NCBI GenBank assembly: GCA_964370315.1
Contig: CAYJIS010000004.1
Location: 4,594-68,593, forward strand
Direction of reading: 5' to 3'
DNA length: 64,000 nt
Source of the DNA: CAYJFX01 sp964370315
Lineage (GTDB): Bacteria; Spirochaetota; Spirochaetia; Treponematales; Treponemataceae
Part shown: piece by piece, positions 34,294-44,720 of the stretch
Numbering within the stretch: position 1 is the first letter of the stretch
Layout: each line of letters opens with the position of its first letter
Made by a program: the position numbers and the translations under genes
The notes under the pieces: model-generated
Told to the model about the DNA's origin: nothing
The model's database searches: none
What the model saw: the letters and a program-made list of their open reading frames with translations, nothing else

Positions 34294-35298
34294 TTAGAAC
34301 GAATGTTTATAACTTAATGCAAGTCTGTCAAAGAACCACTCACGTCCCACCGGCGTCATGTTCGCAACTGTATCTAGACGGTCCGAAGCTTTTTCATAAT
34401 CTTGTACATAGCTTGGTCGACTGGCGAATCTAAATTGGATTGTAAGAGCGTCTTTTTCTGAGAACTCTAAAATTGCAACTGGAGCTATATATACAGTCAT
34501 AAAATCAGGATCTATACCGTGATATTCTGTAGCATATGCTTTTTCACCATCAAGATATCCATCAAGTTCTGCTTGCACTGCAACAGTTTGTAGCACTAGT
34601 GGCATTTGATATCCAAGCAAAAATGTTGCATTATATTTCCACCCATTTACTTTTCCACCACTACCTTGATATAACCAAGGGCGACCACCTTCAGCTCCAC
34701 TAGTTAAACCTTCATAAGAAATTTTATACGTATTCATAGTTACTACATGATTCCATTCACCAGGAATAATTGCAGCAAGGTCAAATTGGAATAATCCTTG
34801 AAACCAAGCTTCTACTCGTGCAGTATTAAACACCATATCATCATATTCTCCAGTTACATCATTCCAAACAGCAATACCTTGTACACCAAGAGGCGTAAAC
34901 GGCCATGCACCTGCAATACTAGCACCTGCAGTAAAATCTAAAAATGCAATAGGGGAAAACTGTACTTGAATTGCTGGATCAATTGATACCGGACTTAATT
35001 CAAAGATACCAGAAATTTTTACTCTATTTCCACTCACAAGTGGATTATCACTAAATGGAACAGGAATTGTATAATCTGCAAATCCAGTTACACGTGCTTC
35101 TACACCTGAATAGAAACCGGTAAGTGGTACAAATTGACTACCTGCATCAGTTGTTGGCACAAAATCGCTCTTTGGATAAAATGCAAAGTCAGTAACAAGG
35201 GAAAAATCCCAAGGACTATCTTGTTCTTGTGCAAATACATTTGAAACACTTAATAATAAAATGCTCACTAATAGAAAAACGGTAATTTTGGTTTTCAT
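34294..35298 (-). CDS. Exported outer-membrane beta-barrel protein
   Basis: 334-aa protein with a signal peptide ending NVFAQ and a mature part of alternating amphipathic strands with aromatic girdles; it ends in a terminal Phe (LSYKHSF), the usual BAM signal. No named family recognised. A perfect TTGACA promoter and a TAGGAG site point to strong expression. The radical SAM gene follows after 6 nt, an unexpected partner. Confidence 0.82.
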   Translation of the reverse strand: MKTKITVFLLVSILLLSVSNVFAQEQDSPWDFSLVTDFAFYPKSDFVPTTDAGSQFVPLTGFYSGVEARVTGFADYTIPVPFSDNPLVSGNRVKISGIFELSPVSIDPAIQVQFSPIAFLDFTAGASIAGAWPFTPLGVQGIAVWNDVTGEYDDMVFNTARVEAWFQGLFQFDLAAIIPGEWNHVVTMNTYKISYEGLTSGAEGGRPWLYQGSGGKVNGWKYNATFLLGYQMPLVLQTVAVQAELDGYLDGEKAYATEYHGIDPDFMTVYIAPVAILEFSEKDALTIQFRFASRPSYVQDYEKASDRLDTVANMTPVGREWFFDRLALSYKHSF

Positions 35299-35319
35299 TT
35301 TTTAAACTCCTATATGTAG

Positions 35320-35348
35320 AGTATAAAAGCTAGATAGTGAGTTGTCAA
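35320..35348 (-). promoter_or_regulatory. Promoter of the beta-barrel gene at 34294-35298
   Basis: Minus strand: TTGACA (35348-35343), 17-nt spacer, TATACT (35325-35320), then a short leader with TAGGAG. Confidence 0.8.
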
Positions 35349-35369
35349 GCAATTTCCAATAGGTTTTAA

Positions 35370-35795
35370 CTAAATTTTCTTTACCATTATCTTTATGTTG
35401 TTTTGTTGATTTGATACATATACTTTTTGTTTATCAAAACCACCTGGAATACCTGAAAAATCATAATTACTCATTCCAATTGGCTCTTTTGGTATACGTA
35501 TTAAACTTAAATCAAGTTCTTCGTTTTCATTTAAGTCTTGAAAAACGGATATAAAATAATACCCTTCAGGCATTGTCATTGTATATGTTATATCTGCAGT
35601 TGTTGCATCAAACGTATCGGTAAAAAATGGTTCTGAACCTTTGTTTTTAGTATTTTCCTCGCTAATTACTATGATATTAATAGTACCCTCATTCGGGGTA
35701 AAGCCCGAAAAATTAATTGTTAATGTTACATCTTGTGCCATTACAAGTGCACATAGACTAAAACATACTAGCATTATAAGTATTTTCTTTTTCAT
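35370..35795 (-). CDS. DUF2141 exported protein
   Basis: 141-aa secreted protein with a signal peptide (to VMAQ). The rest matches the DUF2141 pattern: a beta-sandwich with GYYFISVFQDLNENEELDLS and RIPKEPIGMSNYDF. Function of the family is unknown; it is commonly extracellular or periplasmic. No Shine-Dalgarno precedes the ATG; the promoter at 35802-35830 ends 6 nt upstream. Confidence 0.85.
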   Translation of the reverse strand: MKKKILIMLVCFSLCALVMAQDVTLTINFSGFTPNEGTINIIVISEENTKNKGSEPFFTDTFDATTADITYTMTMPEGYYFISVFQDLNENEELDLSLIRIPKEPIGMSNYDFSGIPGGFDKQKVYVSNQQNNIKIMVKKI

Positions 35796-35801
35796 TCTAT
35801 T

Positions 35802-35830
35802 ATAGTATACCCATAGTTTCTTTTTGTCAA
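35802..35830 (-). promoter_or_regulatory. Promoter of the DUF2141 gene, leaderless type
   Basis: Minus strand: TTGACA (35830-35825), 17-nt spacer, TACTAT (35807-35802), then AATAGA and the ATG at 35795. Confidence 0.6.
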
Positions 35831-35858
35831 TATTAAAATCAAACAGGTGTTGTTTTTT

Positions 35859-37778
35859 TTACAAATCTGTTTCTGCGGCTTCTTTCCCTTCTAATGCTAA
35901 TTTTGCAAGCTGAGAAGCATAATAATCTGACCCCTTGCTAGACTCATTATTTTTTGCCGATGGTTTTTCTTGCAGCATATATTGAGCAGCCTTAAGTATA
36001 TCTACTGCCTGATTTTCACCCACCGTTAAAGCCTCTTGAATTTCATTAAGACTTGCACTTGCAAGCTTATCAACAGTGGTCCATTTTTGCATAACAATTT
36101 TTGCCCTGCTTAAACCCACATGAGGTAATTGTGAAAACGCACTTATAATATTTTCTTTTGTACGCAATCGTTGATTTCTCGTAGTTGCAAACCGGTGCGT
36201 TTCATCACGAACTCTTTGCAAAAGTCGAAGGGCATCACTTCTTCTAGCAAGAATAATTGGCGTTGAGTTACCAGGTAAATACAATTCTTCTTCGCGTTTT
36301 GCTAATCCTACCATTGGAATCTGTAAGCCAAGTGCATCAAGCACACCTTTTACTGCATTAACTTGTCCTATACCACCATCAATCAGTATTAAATCAGGCA
36401 TTTCAGCCTGCTCATTTAAGAGCCTTGTGTAACGCCTACTTGTGGCTTCACGCATTGAAGCAAAGTCATCAATTATTCCCTCTGTTGTTTTTAGGCGAAA
36501 ATAGCGATAGTTTTTTTTGTCTGGTTGTCCGTTATAAAAGCTAATCATACTTGCAACTGGAAACTTCCCACCTAAATGTGCTATATCAAAGCCTTCTATC
36601 CGCATAGGTAAATTTGATAAGTTAAGCACTTTTTTTAATTCTTCTAACGCAGGAGTATCTCCCCTTTCTCGTAGTCGCCTAATTATGTCTTCTTTTGCGT
36701 TAAGATTCGCCATATTTAATGCAGCTTCATGACGTGCTAATTCTCTCGTTTCTCCAGGGCTTGTAATACTTGTCTCAATAGAATATGTTTCTATTAGCCA
36801 TTTTTCACTTAGTTCTAACCCTGTTTTATCTGCTACAAATATCTTATACGGAATTAATTGAGCACTGGTATAATACGCTCCCATAAACTCGGATAGTAAA
36901 TCTGCATCATCAGAAAGCGTTTGTGTTCGATACAAATCTCGCATTATGAGTTTTCCCATTCTCATTTTTAATACAACAAAACTCGCTAAAGGTCCATCCG
37001 AATAATAGCCTATATAGTCGCGAGATTCTGAGTCAAAATCGCTTACCGCATTTTGCATTCTAAGGGATTTTAAAGCCGCAATTCCATCTCGCAATCGTGC
37101 AGCCTTTTCAAATTTTAATTCTTGTGCTGCCTTTTTCATTTCTAATTCAAGCTTTTGTCCAGCAACTTCGGGATTTTCATCAAGAACAGAATGAATTTCG
37201 CCGATAATAGTACTGTAGTCCTCTTTGCTGATTTTACCACAGCAGGGAGCAGCGCAACGACCAATATGGTAGTACATGCACGGGGTTTTTCGTTTTGGCA
37301 TTTTTTTGCATTGACGAAGAGGGTAAATGCTGTATAATGTATCTATAAAGGTACTAAGTGCACCACCATTAGGGAATGGTCCAAAGTACACTGAGCCATC
37401 TTGTATAATTTTACGGGTTTTTATTACACGCGGAAAAGCTTCGTTTGTAATACGAACAACCGGATAAGATTTATCATCTTTAAGGTTAATATTATACCGA
37501 GGGCTATGTTGCTTAATGAGATTGTTTTCCAATAAAAGTGCTTCGTATTCATTTGCGGTTGTTATGTATTCTATAGAAGAAGAACGTGCAATTAAAGTGC
37601 GTGTTTTTATATCTTTTTTACCAGAAAAATAGGAGGATAGCCGGTTTTTTAGATTTTTAGCCTTACCTACATACAATACCGTGTTTTCGGTATCAAACCA
37701 AATATATACTCCACTTGATTTTGGAGCTTTTAGTGCGGTTTCATGTAGAATTTCATAAATGCTTGAATCTGATTTCAT
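35859..37778 (-). CDS. uvrC: Excinuclease ABC subunit C
   Basis: 639-aa nucleotide-excision-repair endonuclease. Order of domains: GIY-YIG nuclease (SSGVYIWFDTENTVLYVGKAKNL, residues 20-95), cysteine-rich linker with CMYYHIGRCAAPCCG, UVR motif (near 205-240) that meets UvrB, RNase H-like nuclease (FDIAHLGG, LILIDGGIGQ, DETHRFA) and C-terminal helix-hairpin-helix. The end carries an acidic tail. Its ATG is only 16 nt from the start of the divergent exported protein; a weak TACTAA box 6 nt upstream suggests another leaderless start. Confidence 0.96.
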   Translation of the reverse strand: MKSDSSIYEILHETALKAPKSSGVYIWFDTENTVLYVGKAKNLKNRLSSYFSGKKDIKTRTLIARSSSIEYITTANEYEALLLENNLIKQHSPRYNINLKDDKSYPVVRITNEAFPRVIKTRKIIQDGSVYFGPFPNGGALSTFIDTLYSIYPLRQCKKMPKRKTPCMYYHIGRCAAPCCGKISKEDYSTIIGEIHSVLDENPEVAGQKLELEMKKAAQELKFEKAARLRDGIAALKSLRMQNAVSDFDSESRDYIGYYSDGPLASFVVLKMRMGKLIMRDLYRTQTLSDDADLLSEFMGAYYTSAQLIPYKIFVADKTGLELSEKWLIETYSIETSITSPGETRELARHEAALNMANLNAKEDIIRRLRERGDTPALEELKKVLNLSNLPMRIEGFDIAHLGGKFPVASMISFYNGQPDKKNYRYFRLKTTEGIIDDFASMREATSRRYTRLLNEQAEMPDLILIDGGIGQVNAVKGVLDALGLQIPMVGLAKREEELYLPGNSTPIILARRSDALRLLQRVRDETHRFATTRNQRLRTKENIISAFSQLPHVGLSRAKIVMQKWTTVDKLASASLNEIQEALTVGENQAVDILKAAQYMLQEKPSAKNNESSKGSDYYASQLAKLALEGKEAAETDL

Positions 37779-37794
37779 GGCTTATTAGTAATTT

Positions 37795-39282
37795 ATGACA
37801 AAGAAATGCCCAATTATATTACTTTTACTCCTTTTTGTAAGTATGCTGCATGCCGATGAAAAGGAAATTATACTCGGCGGAGATGCAGGGTGGCAAAATT
37901 TTTCAGTAAGCAATAATATTACATTTACGAATACAGGACGCTATGGTAAAAAAGCAATTCAAGTTGCCACTGCATCTCAAAAACTTAATAATACTATTGA
38001 TCTCTTACTAGACTTTGAGCAAAACATACACTTCACAGATCTAGCAGATAATTACACAATTACCAAATCAAATCTAAGCGCTACATCTAACTCTATTATG
38101 GGCAATTATGCAGCTCTTGGCAAGGGGTCATCAGGTGGAATTCAATTATCTGGCAAAGAAGGTACTATTTTCGGAACTGAAGGAGTTATGGGATCTTTTA
38201 CTATTTCCTTTTGGCTAAACCCTTCTTTATCAGAAAATGGCGAAACTATATTCATGTGGGATTCTTCACGCAATATAAAAAACAACCCTGTGTACCAATC
38301 AATATCAGCAATGTTTTTTTCAAACAAACTAGAGTGGAGTTTTATTAATGTCTTTGCAGACTTTCAGACTTTTAAGGATATAACACTCAAAAGCACAAGT
38401 CTTATTATTCCAAATACTTGGGCATTACATACAATTAGTTTCGATTCAAAAAGTGGAATTATTGAATACCGTATTGATGGTAAAATAGAAGATATACAAT
38501 ATGCAACACAAAGTGGTCGCTCAAGTGTAAATATATATTCTCCCGTTTTGGGAAACCCTGCAGAAATTGTCCTATGTTCTGATTTCACTGGACGCATTGA
38601 TGATTTTTATATAAGCAAAGATTTTTACCAAGCAAATTTTAAACAAAACGTATATAACACAGATGGCGGTCGTTTTGAAACAAACCCTCTTGGGCCCTAC
38701 CCTGCAGGTTCTTCAATTACAGAAATTCAAGTGCTTAGCGAAGTACCGCCACAAACAGACATTCAATATTACGTGCGTGCAAGTGATAATTACTTTCAGT
38801 GGACTGATACGTCTCCCGAATGGATCCCCGTTATTGCAAACGAAAAAATTACGGATGTCAGTGGTATGTGGTTTCAAATTGCAGCCAATTTATATACCGA
38901 TGGCTCAGGGACAAAAACGCCCGTTTTAACAGAGATAATAGTGCAATACACAGAAGAAGACCCACCTCGTCCTCCAGTTAAAGTCTTTGCAGAAGCTGGC
39001 AATGGCTATGTAGATCTTTCATGGCTGGCATCGGCCGGGGTCTCACCTGATGGGTATATGATATATTATGGAGATGCCTCTGGTGAGTACCTTGGAGAAA
39101 TTGCAGTTCAAGGGCGATCGCCTGTGGATGTAGGGCAAACACTTTCATATCGCATCTCTGGTCTTCAAAATGGAAAAATATATTATTTTGCCATAGCAGC
39201 TTATACATATAATCCAAGCAAAACACAGGGGACTTTATCGCAAGAGGTATATGCGCGGCCATTGCAAGGCTTATCACGATAA
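37795..39282 (+). CDS. Secreted LamG-like and fibronectin type III protein
   Basis: 495-aa exported protein. A signal peptide (ILLLLLFVSMLHA) is followed by a concanavalin/LamG-like lectin domain (about 90-280: GSFTISFWLNP, WALHTISFDSKSG, GRIDDFYIS) and a C-terminal fibronectin type III domain (about 395-495: RPPVKVFAEAGNGYVDLSW ... YRISGLQNGKIYYFAIAAY). Such proteins sit on the surface or in the periplasm and bind glycans or proteins. It shares a 16-nt intergenic space with uvrC. The downstream TPR gene follows after 30 nt with its own ribosome site and may be cotranscribed. Confidence 0.85.
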   Translation: MTKKCPIILLLLLFVSMLHADEKEIILGGDAGWQNFSVSNNITFTNTGRYGKKAIQVATASQKLNNTIDLLLDFEQNIHFTDLADNYTITKSNLSATSNSIMGNYAALGKGSSGGIQLSGKEGTIFGTEGVMGSFTISFWLNPSLSENGETIFMWDSSRNIKNNPVYQSISAMFFSNKLEWSFINVFADFQTFKDITLKSTSLIIPNTWALHTISFDSKSGIIEYRIDGKIEDIQYATQSGRSSVNIYSPVLGNPAEIVLCSDFTGRIDDFYISKDFYQANFKQNVYNTDGGRFETNPLGPYPAGSSITEIQVLSEVPPQTDIQYYVRASDNYFQWTDTSPEWIPVIANEKITDVSGMWFQIAANLYTDGSGTKTPVLTEIIVQYTEEDPPRPPVKVFAEAGNGYVDLSWLASAGVSPDGYMIYYGDASGEYLGEIAVQGRSPVDVGQTLSYRISGLQNGKIYYFAIAAYTYNPSKTQGTLSQEVYARPLQGLSR

Positions 39283-39312
39283 AGGAATGAGGGATTTTAG
39301 TAGGAGATATGA

Positions 39313-42300
39313 ATGAAGCAAGATGTTAAATCAAAAAAGAACATAGATAACAGACTCTCTTTAGCACTTCAAAGGGCGCAAGCAGCAGTGTTATCCCGGG
39401 ATTACCCTCTTGCAATCCGACTTTATAACAGGCTAATAATTAGTCAAGGCGATAACCTCGATTTACTATTAAACCTTGCTAGTGTTTACGTTAGAGCAAA
39501 CAAAGATGATAAAGCATTAAAAATATATACTACAATACAAGAAAGACTACCAGATACGTTTGAAGTATTAACAAACCTAGGTGGCATATATAGACGTTTA
39601 GGACGATATCAAGATTCTATAGATGTACTTGAAAAAGCATTAAAACTTGGAACAGACATAGAAGCAGTTAAATACAGCATGGGCTTTACATATAAGCTAA
39701 TGGGAAAATACGATGCTGCTGCAGAGTGCTTTATGAGTGTTACCGATATTAACCCAAATGATGTGCTTGCATACAACCAACTCGGCACAATAGAGGATAT
39801 TAGAGGAAACTACGAAAAAGCACAACACGCTTTTTCAAGAGGTTTGCAAATTGATCCAAATCATCCGATACTCCACTTTAATGCATCAATGAGCTATTTG
39901 TCACAAAAAGAGTATACGTTAGCAAAAAAACATTGTGAAGATGCACTTAAAGCAAAACCAGGTTGGCCAGATGCAATGTCGTTATATGCAGATTTACTTG
40001 AACTTACAGATGCAAAAGACGAAGCTAAAAAAATATTAAAGAGTGCTGTAAAATTAAATCCAGAAAATGCTCAATTGCACACCAATTTAGGAAATTACTA
40101 TGAATCAAAAAAAGATTTTCCAAATGCAGAAACCTCTTATTTAAAAGCACTTAAAATTGCTCCTAACAATACATTAACCTTATACGATCTTGCTCATGTA
40201 TATATTCAACAAAAAAAATATGAAGATGCAATAAAAATATATGAAAAACTAGAAGAACTAGATGGTGAAAACGATCACTTAATAATGCAACATGCAAAAG
40301 CCTTAATGGGGTTAAACCAAATGGTAGAAGCAATGGCAAAGATTCGTGGACTTGAAAATAAAACCTCTGATGAGCTTTCTTCTTTAAATATGTTTTCACA
40401 ATATTTTATTAGAAACAAAGAAATTGATAAAGCAAAAGAATACTTACATAAAATTCAAAAAAACTTCCCCACTGCTAGTTCTTACTTATTAGATAATGCT
40501 GAACAGTATACTTTTATGGGTTACTTTAGCGAGTCAAAGAGCTTACTGGATAAATATTTACTAATAAATGAAAATGATTCACAAGCTTGGAATTTACTTG
40601 GTGAAAATTATAAAGCAGTAAAATTATATTCTAGAGCCTTAGATGCTTGGAAAAAAAGCTATGAACTTAGTAAAGATTCATACATTCTTGATAGTATAGG
40701 CGATTTAATACAATACTTTGAACCAGATTCAAAAGAAATGGAAATAATTGCAGAACTTCTAAAATCTGAAGCTAACCATCCTGATTTTGAAAGGTCTTTA
40801 ACGGATATTGACGAAATCATAGACACCCATGCCGACGAAGAAGATGAAGATTCAATTAATGACGACTATGAAGTCGAGAACAACGAAACAGGTAATACAA
40901 ATATTATAGAAGATGAATTCGATGAGGATGAACTTTCAGGGCCATTATTTAATCTGGATGCAAGTACTCTCGGAGAGGATCCTCTTGACGAGTACGAACC
41001 TTTAATCTTTGATGAAAATGAAGAGATAAGAGATGAAAAAGAAGAGTCTTTCTTGGACTTAAAATCTTTGGTTCCTAATGATATTCCTGAAGACTTTAGT
41101 GATTTAAAAGACAAATCACATATGTTTGATAATGATGATTCAAAACAATATAGCCAACACGATCCAATAGAAGACCAAGAATACATGAATGTAGATGGCT
41201 TTGGTTTTGAAGATGAAGAATTAGAAGATATTGATGAAGATGATAAAAATTTTGGTTTAATAACTGATACAGAGAATACAGCATCAAATTCTAGTGATAC
41301 TCCAAACGAGAGAGCTTACGAGCCACCTGCAATGCAACAACAGCCCTACCCACAGCAGCAGCCTATGATGCAGCAACAACCATATGCTCCGCCTCCACCG
41401 CAGTATTCACAACCACAGCAGCCACAAATGCCATCAACACCTCAATACGATACAGTACCTCAGCCTGAAAGGCCACAACAAGAAAGACCTCAGCCAGAAA
41501 GGCCACAGCCTTACGTTCCTCAGCCAAAAGATGAGAAACAAGAGAAGAACGAATCTTTTAATACACCTGATGAAGATACACTATCACCTAATCAAAGCGA
41601 GCCTCTTAACAAGGATGCTGATGAACATCCACCTATAAATGATACTAATTTTGACGGACTACCTTCGATTGAAGATGATGATGACTTTGACTCATTACCG
41701 ACCATTGATGACGATGATGACTTTGACTCACTACCGACCATTGATGACGATGATGACTTTGACTCACTACCGACCATTGATGACGANNNNNNNNNNNNNN
41801 NNNNNNNNNNNNNNNNNNNNNNNNNNNNNNNNNNNNNNNNNNNNNNNNNNNNNNNNNNNNNNNNNNNNNNNNNNNNNNNNNNNNNNTGATGACTTAGATT
41901 CACAAGGCAATAATCAAAATTCTCAAGATGGTACAAGCGACTCAGACAATTCTTCTAGTAGTAGTGCTAATGCAAATGCCCAAGATGGCGATGCAAGTAA
42001 CGAAAATAGCAATATTGATAGCATAGAAGACCTTCTTGACAGCCTTTATTTGGATGATGAAAACTTAATTGATGAAATTGAAGATGATGAAGAAATGGCT
42101 TTGCCAGAACTAGAAGAAGAACCTCTTGAAGAGCTAGATGATGATTTAATTGAATTAATTCCTGAAGAAAGTGATGATGATGTAGATGTTTTCCCAGAGG
42201 ATTTTAATTCGATTGAAGAAGAAAGCGACAATGAAGATTTTTCTAACGAAGGCGACATTGATGCATTTTTACCTGATAATTTAGATGATCACGAAATTTT

Positions 42301-43060
42301 TGATAATAGCGATAATGATTTTATTGTAGACGACGAAAAAATTGAATTTGATGACAGTGAAGACGAATCTGAAACAGAAGATACAGATTTTGACTATACA
42401 AATGATGATATTGAAGATTTAGAAATAGCTGATGAAACTAATTTAAAAGATAAAAAAAATTCGAGTGAAGAAGAAGACAACAGTGTTTCTGATGAAATTC
42501 ACGAATCACCAATTGCTGAATATTTGCCTGAAAATGAAAGTGACAAATTTGAAGATGCTTTAGAAGAAGTTGATTTAAGCGAAGATATTTATGATTTCTT
42601 AGAAGACTTAGATGATGGCACTACTCCTATACATGTTGATGATTTTAAATTACTTGAAGATGACGAAGACGAAACTGAACAAGAATTTATTTCACCTGAT
42701 AGCGAATTAACTCCTTTTTCTCATGATTACTTTTTGGATGAAGTTACTCACAATCCATCTATTCACGAAGAAATTGCTGAAGATGACCGCCCTCGCGAAG
42801 TAGTTATGATGAACCAAGTGCGAAAGGTAATTAAAAAATCCTTTAATTCCCCTCCGATTAAAAAATTTCATAATACTGCTGGAATGTTTGAATCATTAAG
42901 AACTCTTTACGATAATTACTTATCGCAAGAAAAAAAAGATACATTGCTAAGTAACTTAAAAAAAGATGACCTAGAGTACGTTGCCACAAGAATTCAAAAT
43001 GGGCCTGGACTCTTGTCGGCAGCTGCAGCATTTAATAATACGTCCATGCAAAAAAAATAG
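39313..43060 (+). CDS. Large TPR protein with acidic repeat region, split by a scaffold gap
   Basis: Residues about 15-500 are at least ten tetratricopeptide repeats (for example AVKYSMGFTYKLMGKYDAAAECF), a scaffold for protein assembly. Then comes a long disordered Asp/Glu-rich region, a Pro/Gln tract near 670-720, and a tandem DDDDDFDSLPTI repeat interrupted by the gap at 41787-41886. The right part continues acidic and ends in a compact helical segment (VRKVIKKSFNSPPIKKFHNTAGMFESLRTLYDNYL). Left and right halves leave 2 and 1 nt, so a gap of 3n rejoins them; repeat register asks for a multiple of 36, possibly zero. No signal peptide: cytoplasmic. TAGGAG precedes the ATG. Confidence 0.9.
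41663..41786 (+). repeat. 36-bp coding tandem repeat in the TPR gene
   Basis: Each unit encodes twelve residues, DDDDDFDSLPTI. Nearly identical units run into the gap, after which the sequence departs to DDLDSQG. Confidence 0.88.
41787..41886. other. Scaffold gap, 100 N, inside the TPR gene repeat
   Basis: Exactly 100 N. Flanks are in phase with the 36-bp unit, so the true missing length is a multiple of 36 and the frameshift seen across the gap is artificial. Confidence 0.9.
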
Positions 43061-43093
43061 TCAAAGTACCCATAAAAATTTTGGGTGCCTTGA
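43061..43093. terminator. Possible bidirectional terminator between the TPR gene and metQ
   Basis: A 12-bp stem with one mismatch and one wobble (TCAAAGTACCCA / TGGGTGCCTTGA) lies between the convergent genes. No clean T tract follows, so it is weak. Confidence 0.4.
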
Positions 43094-43121
43094 CTATATA
43101 ATAAACTATTAAAAGAAATAA

Positions 43122-43919
43122 TTAAAATGCTTTTACAACTTCACCATTAACAAATGTTTCTTCAATAAACGTTGCTATTTCTTCACTTTGTAATGCACTA
43201 ACCAATGCTGTAATTCTTGGATCTGTTTCCATTCCTTCTTTTACAGTAACGATATTAACATATGGTGAGTCTGCTCCTTCTACAAAAAGACCATCCTTAG
43301 CAGCACTTAATCCAGCAGGAAGTGCGTAGTTTCCATTGATAATTGCAATATCAACATCAACTAAAACTCTCGGCAATGAAGCTGCATCAATTTCATGAAA
43401 CTCTAAATTCTTAGGGTTTGAAACAACATCAAGTGGTGTTGCGGTAATTCCTGCTGCTGCATCTAACTCAATAAGACCTGCACTTTGTAATAATAATAAA
43501 GCTCTTCCTTCATTTGTTGGGTCGTTTGGTATAGCAACAGTAGCTCCATCTTCTAGTGAGTCAAGACTATTAAGTGTATTTGAATAAATTGCAATTGGCT
43601 CAATATGAATACCACCTGCATTCACCAAACTAAAACCTCTGTCAACATTAAACGACTCCATATAAGGAATGTGTTGAAAAAAGTTTGCATGGATCTCATT
43701 ACTTTCAACAGCTTCATTTGGAGTTACATAATCAGTAAACTCAACTATTTCTAAAGTAAATCCTTGTGCTTCTAAATCGTCTTTAACGAGTTCAAGCATT
43801 TGAGCATGAGGAACAGGAGTTGCCCCCACTTTTAATAGACTTGCGTCTTCTTCTTGTGCACAACCTGTAACCATACCGATAAGTGCAATTGCAATTAACA
43901 TTGCTAGTAATTTTTTCAT
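43122..43919 (-). CDS. metQ: D/L-methionine-binding lipoprotein
   Basis: 265-aa NlpA-family lipoprotein. The signal ends in VTGC (Cys20). Family segments: LKVGATPVPHAQMLELVK, VEFTDYVTPNEAV, EIHANFFQHIPYM and TVAIPNDPTNEGRALLLLQ. It delivers methionine to MetNI. GGAG lies before the ATG. It is the last gene of the operon, after a 137-nt spacer with hairpins, whereas in many operons it is contiguous. Spirochaete homologues include the 32-kDa antigen Tp32. Confidence 0.95.
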   Translation of the reverse strand: MKKLLAMLIAIALIGMVTGCAQEEDASLLKVGATPVPHAQMLELVKDDLEAQGFTLEIVEFTDYVTPNEAVESNEIHANFFQHIPYMESFNVDRGFSLVNAGGIHIEPIAIYSNTLNSLDSLEDGATVAIPNDPTNEGRALLLLQSAGLIELDAAAGITATPLDVVSNPKNLEFHEIDAASLPRVLVDVDIAIINGNYALPAGLSAAKDGLFVEGADSPYVNIVTVKEGMETDPRITALVSALQSEEIATFIEETFVNGEVVKAF

Positions 43920-44057
43920 TTTTTACTCCAGTTTTAAAGTATCGTAGCTATGTGCTCAATTGCACCAGCGTGGGTTTCTTAGCAACGCAAATAATACCAC
44001 AAATGACACGTAACATCAGTTAACGGATCACCCTACTCATATTTCAATGAAAATATT
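43920..44057 (-). repeat. metI-metQ spacer with hairpins
   Basis: The spacer holds ATATTT/AAATAT (44039-44056) at the metI end and a GTGC-TCAATT-GCAC stem in its metQ half. As with the nucleoside locus, structure lies between transporter and binding-protein genes; it could adjust their ratio (inference). No riboswitch recognised. Confidence 0.4.
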
Positions 44058-44720
44058 TTAACGTTTTTTTAGTAACATAGTACTAAACTTAGTTCCAAAA
44101 AATTGTATTACTTCAACCATAACCAAAACTACTGCTACTGCAGCAACCATAACTTCACTTTGAAAACGTTGGTATCCTAGTCGAATTGCCAAGTCGCCTA
44201 ATCCACCACCACCAATAGCTCCTGCCATTGCAGAATACCCTATAACACTGATTATAGTTAAAGTGAGCCCAGAAATCAATGCGGGCATTGACTCGGGTAT
44301 GAGAACCTTTACAATTATTTGAAATGTTGTAGACCCCATTGCACGTGCAGCCTGTACCACACCAGGATCAACTTCTTTTAATGACGTTTCGATTATCCTT
44401 GCAACAAAAGGGGCTGCAGCTATTGATAATGGAACAATCGTAGCACTCGTGCCAATTGTAGTACCAATTATCATCCTAGAAAGAGGAAAAAGCAATATCA
44501 TTAATATTATAAAAGGAAAGGAACGTACGATGTTTACAATCCTCGTTAAAACAAGATATAGTACTGGCTTTGGTTTTATTCCTGTAAGCGGATCTGAAAC
44601 ACATAAAAGTACCCCTAAAGGCAAGCCAAGTATCGTGGAAAAAAAGGTTGAAGCAAAAACCATTACCAGTGTTTCAATGCTTGCATCACCAACTAATGTA
44701 ATTAAATCTTGCATGCTCAT
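44058..44720 (-). CDS. metI: Methionine ABC transporter permease
   Basis: 220-aa inner-membrane permease with five or six helices and the cytoplasmic coupling loop AARAMGSTTFQIIVKVLIPESMPALISG (EAA motif). The family ending GGGGLGDLAIRLGYQRFQ is intact. Its start overlaps the metN stop. Confidence 0.95.
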   Translation of the reverse strand: MSMQDLITLVGDASIETLVMVFASTFFSTILGLPLGVLLCVSDPLTGIKPKPVLYLVLTRIVNIVRSFPFIILMILLFPLSRMIIGTTIGTSATIVPLSIAAAPFVARIIETSLKEVDPGVVQAARAMGSTTFQIIVKVLIPESMPALISGLTLTIISVIGYSAMAGAIGGGGLGDLAIRLGYQRFQSEVMVAAVAVVLVMVEVIQFFGTKFSTMLLKKR

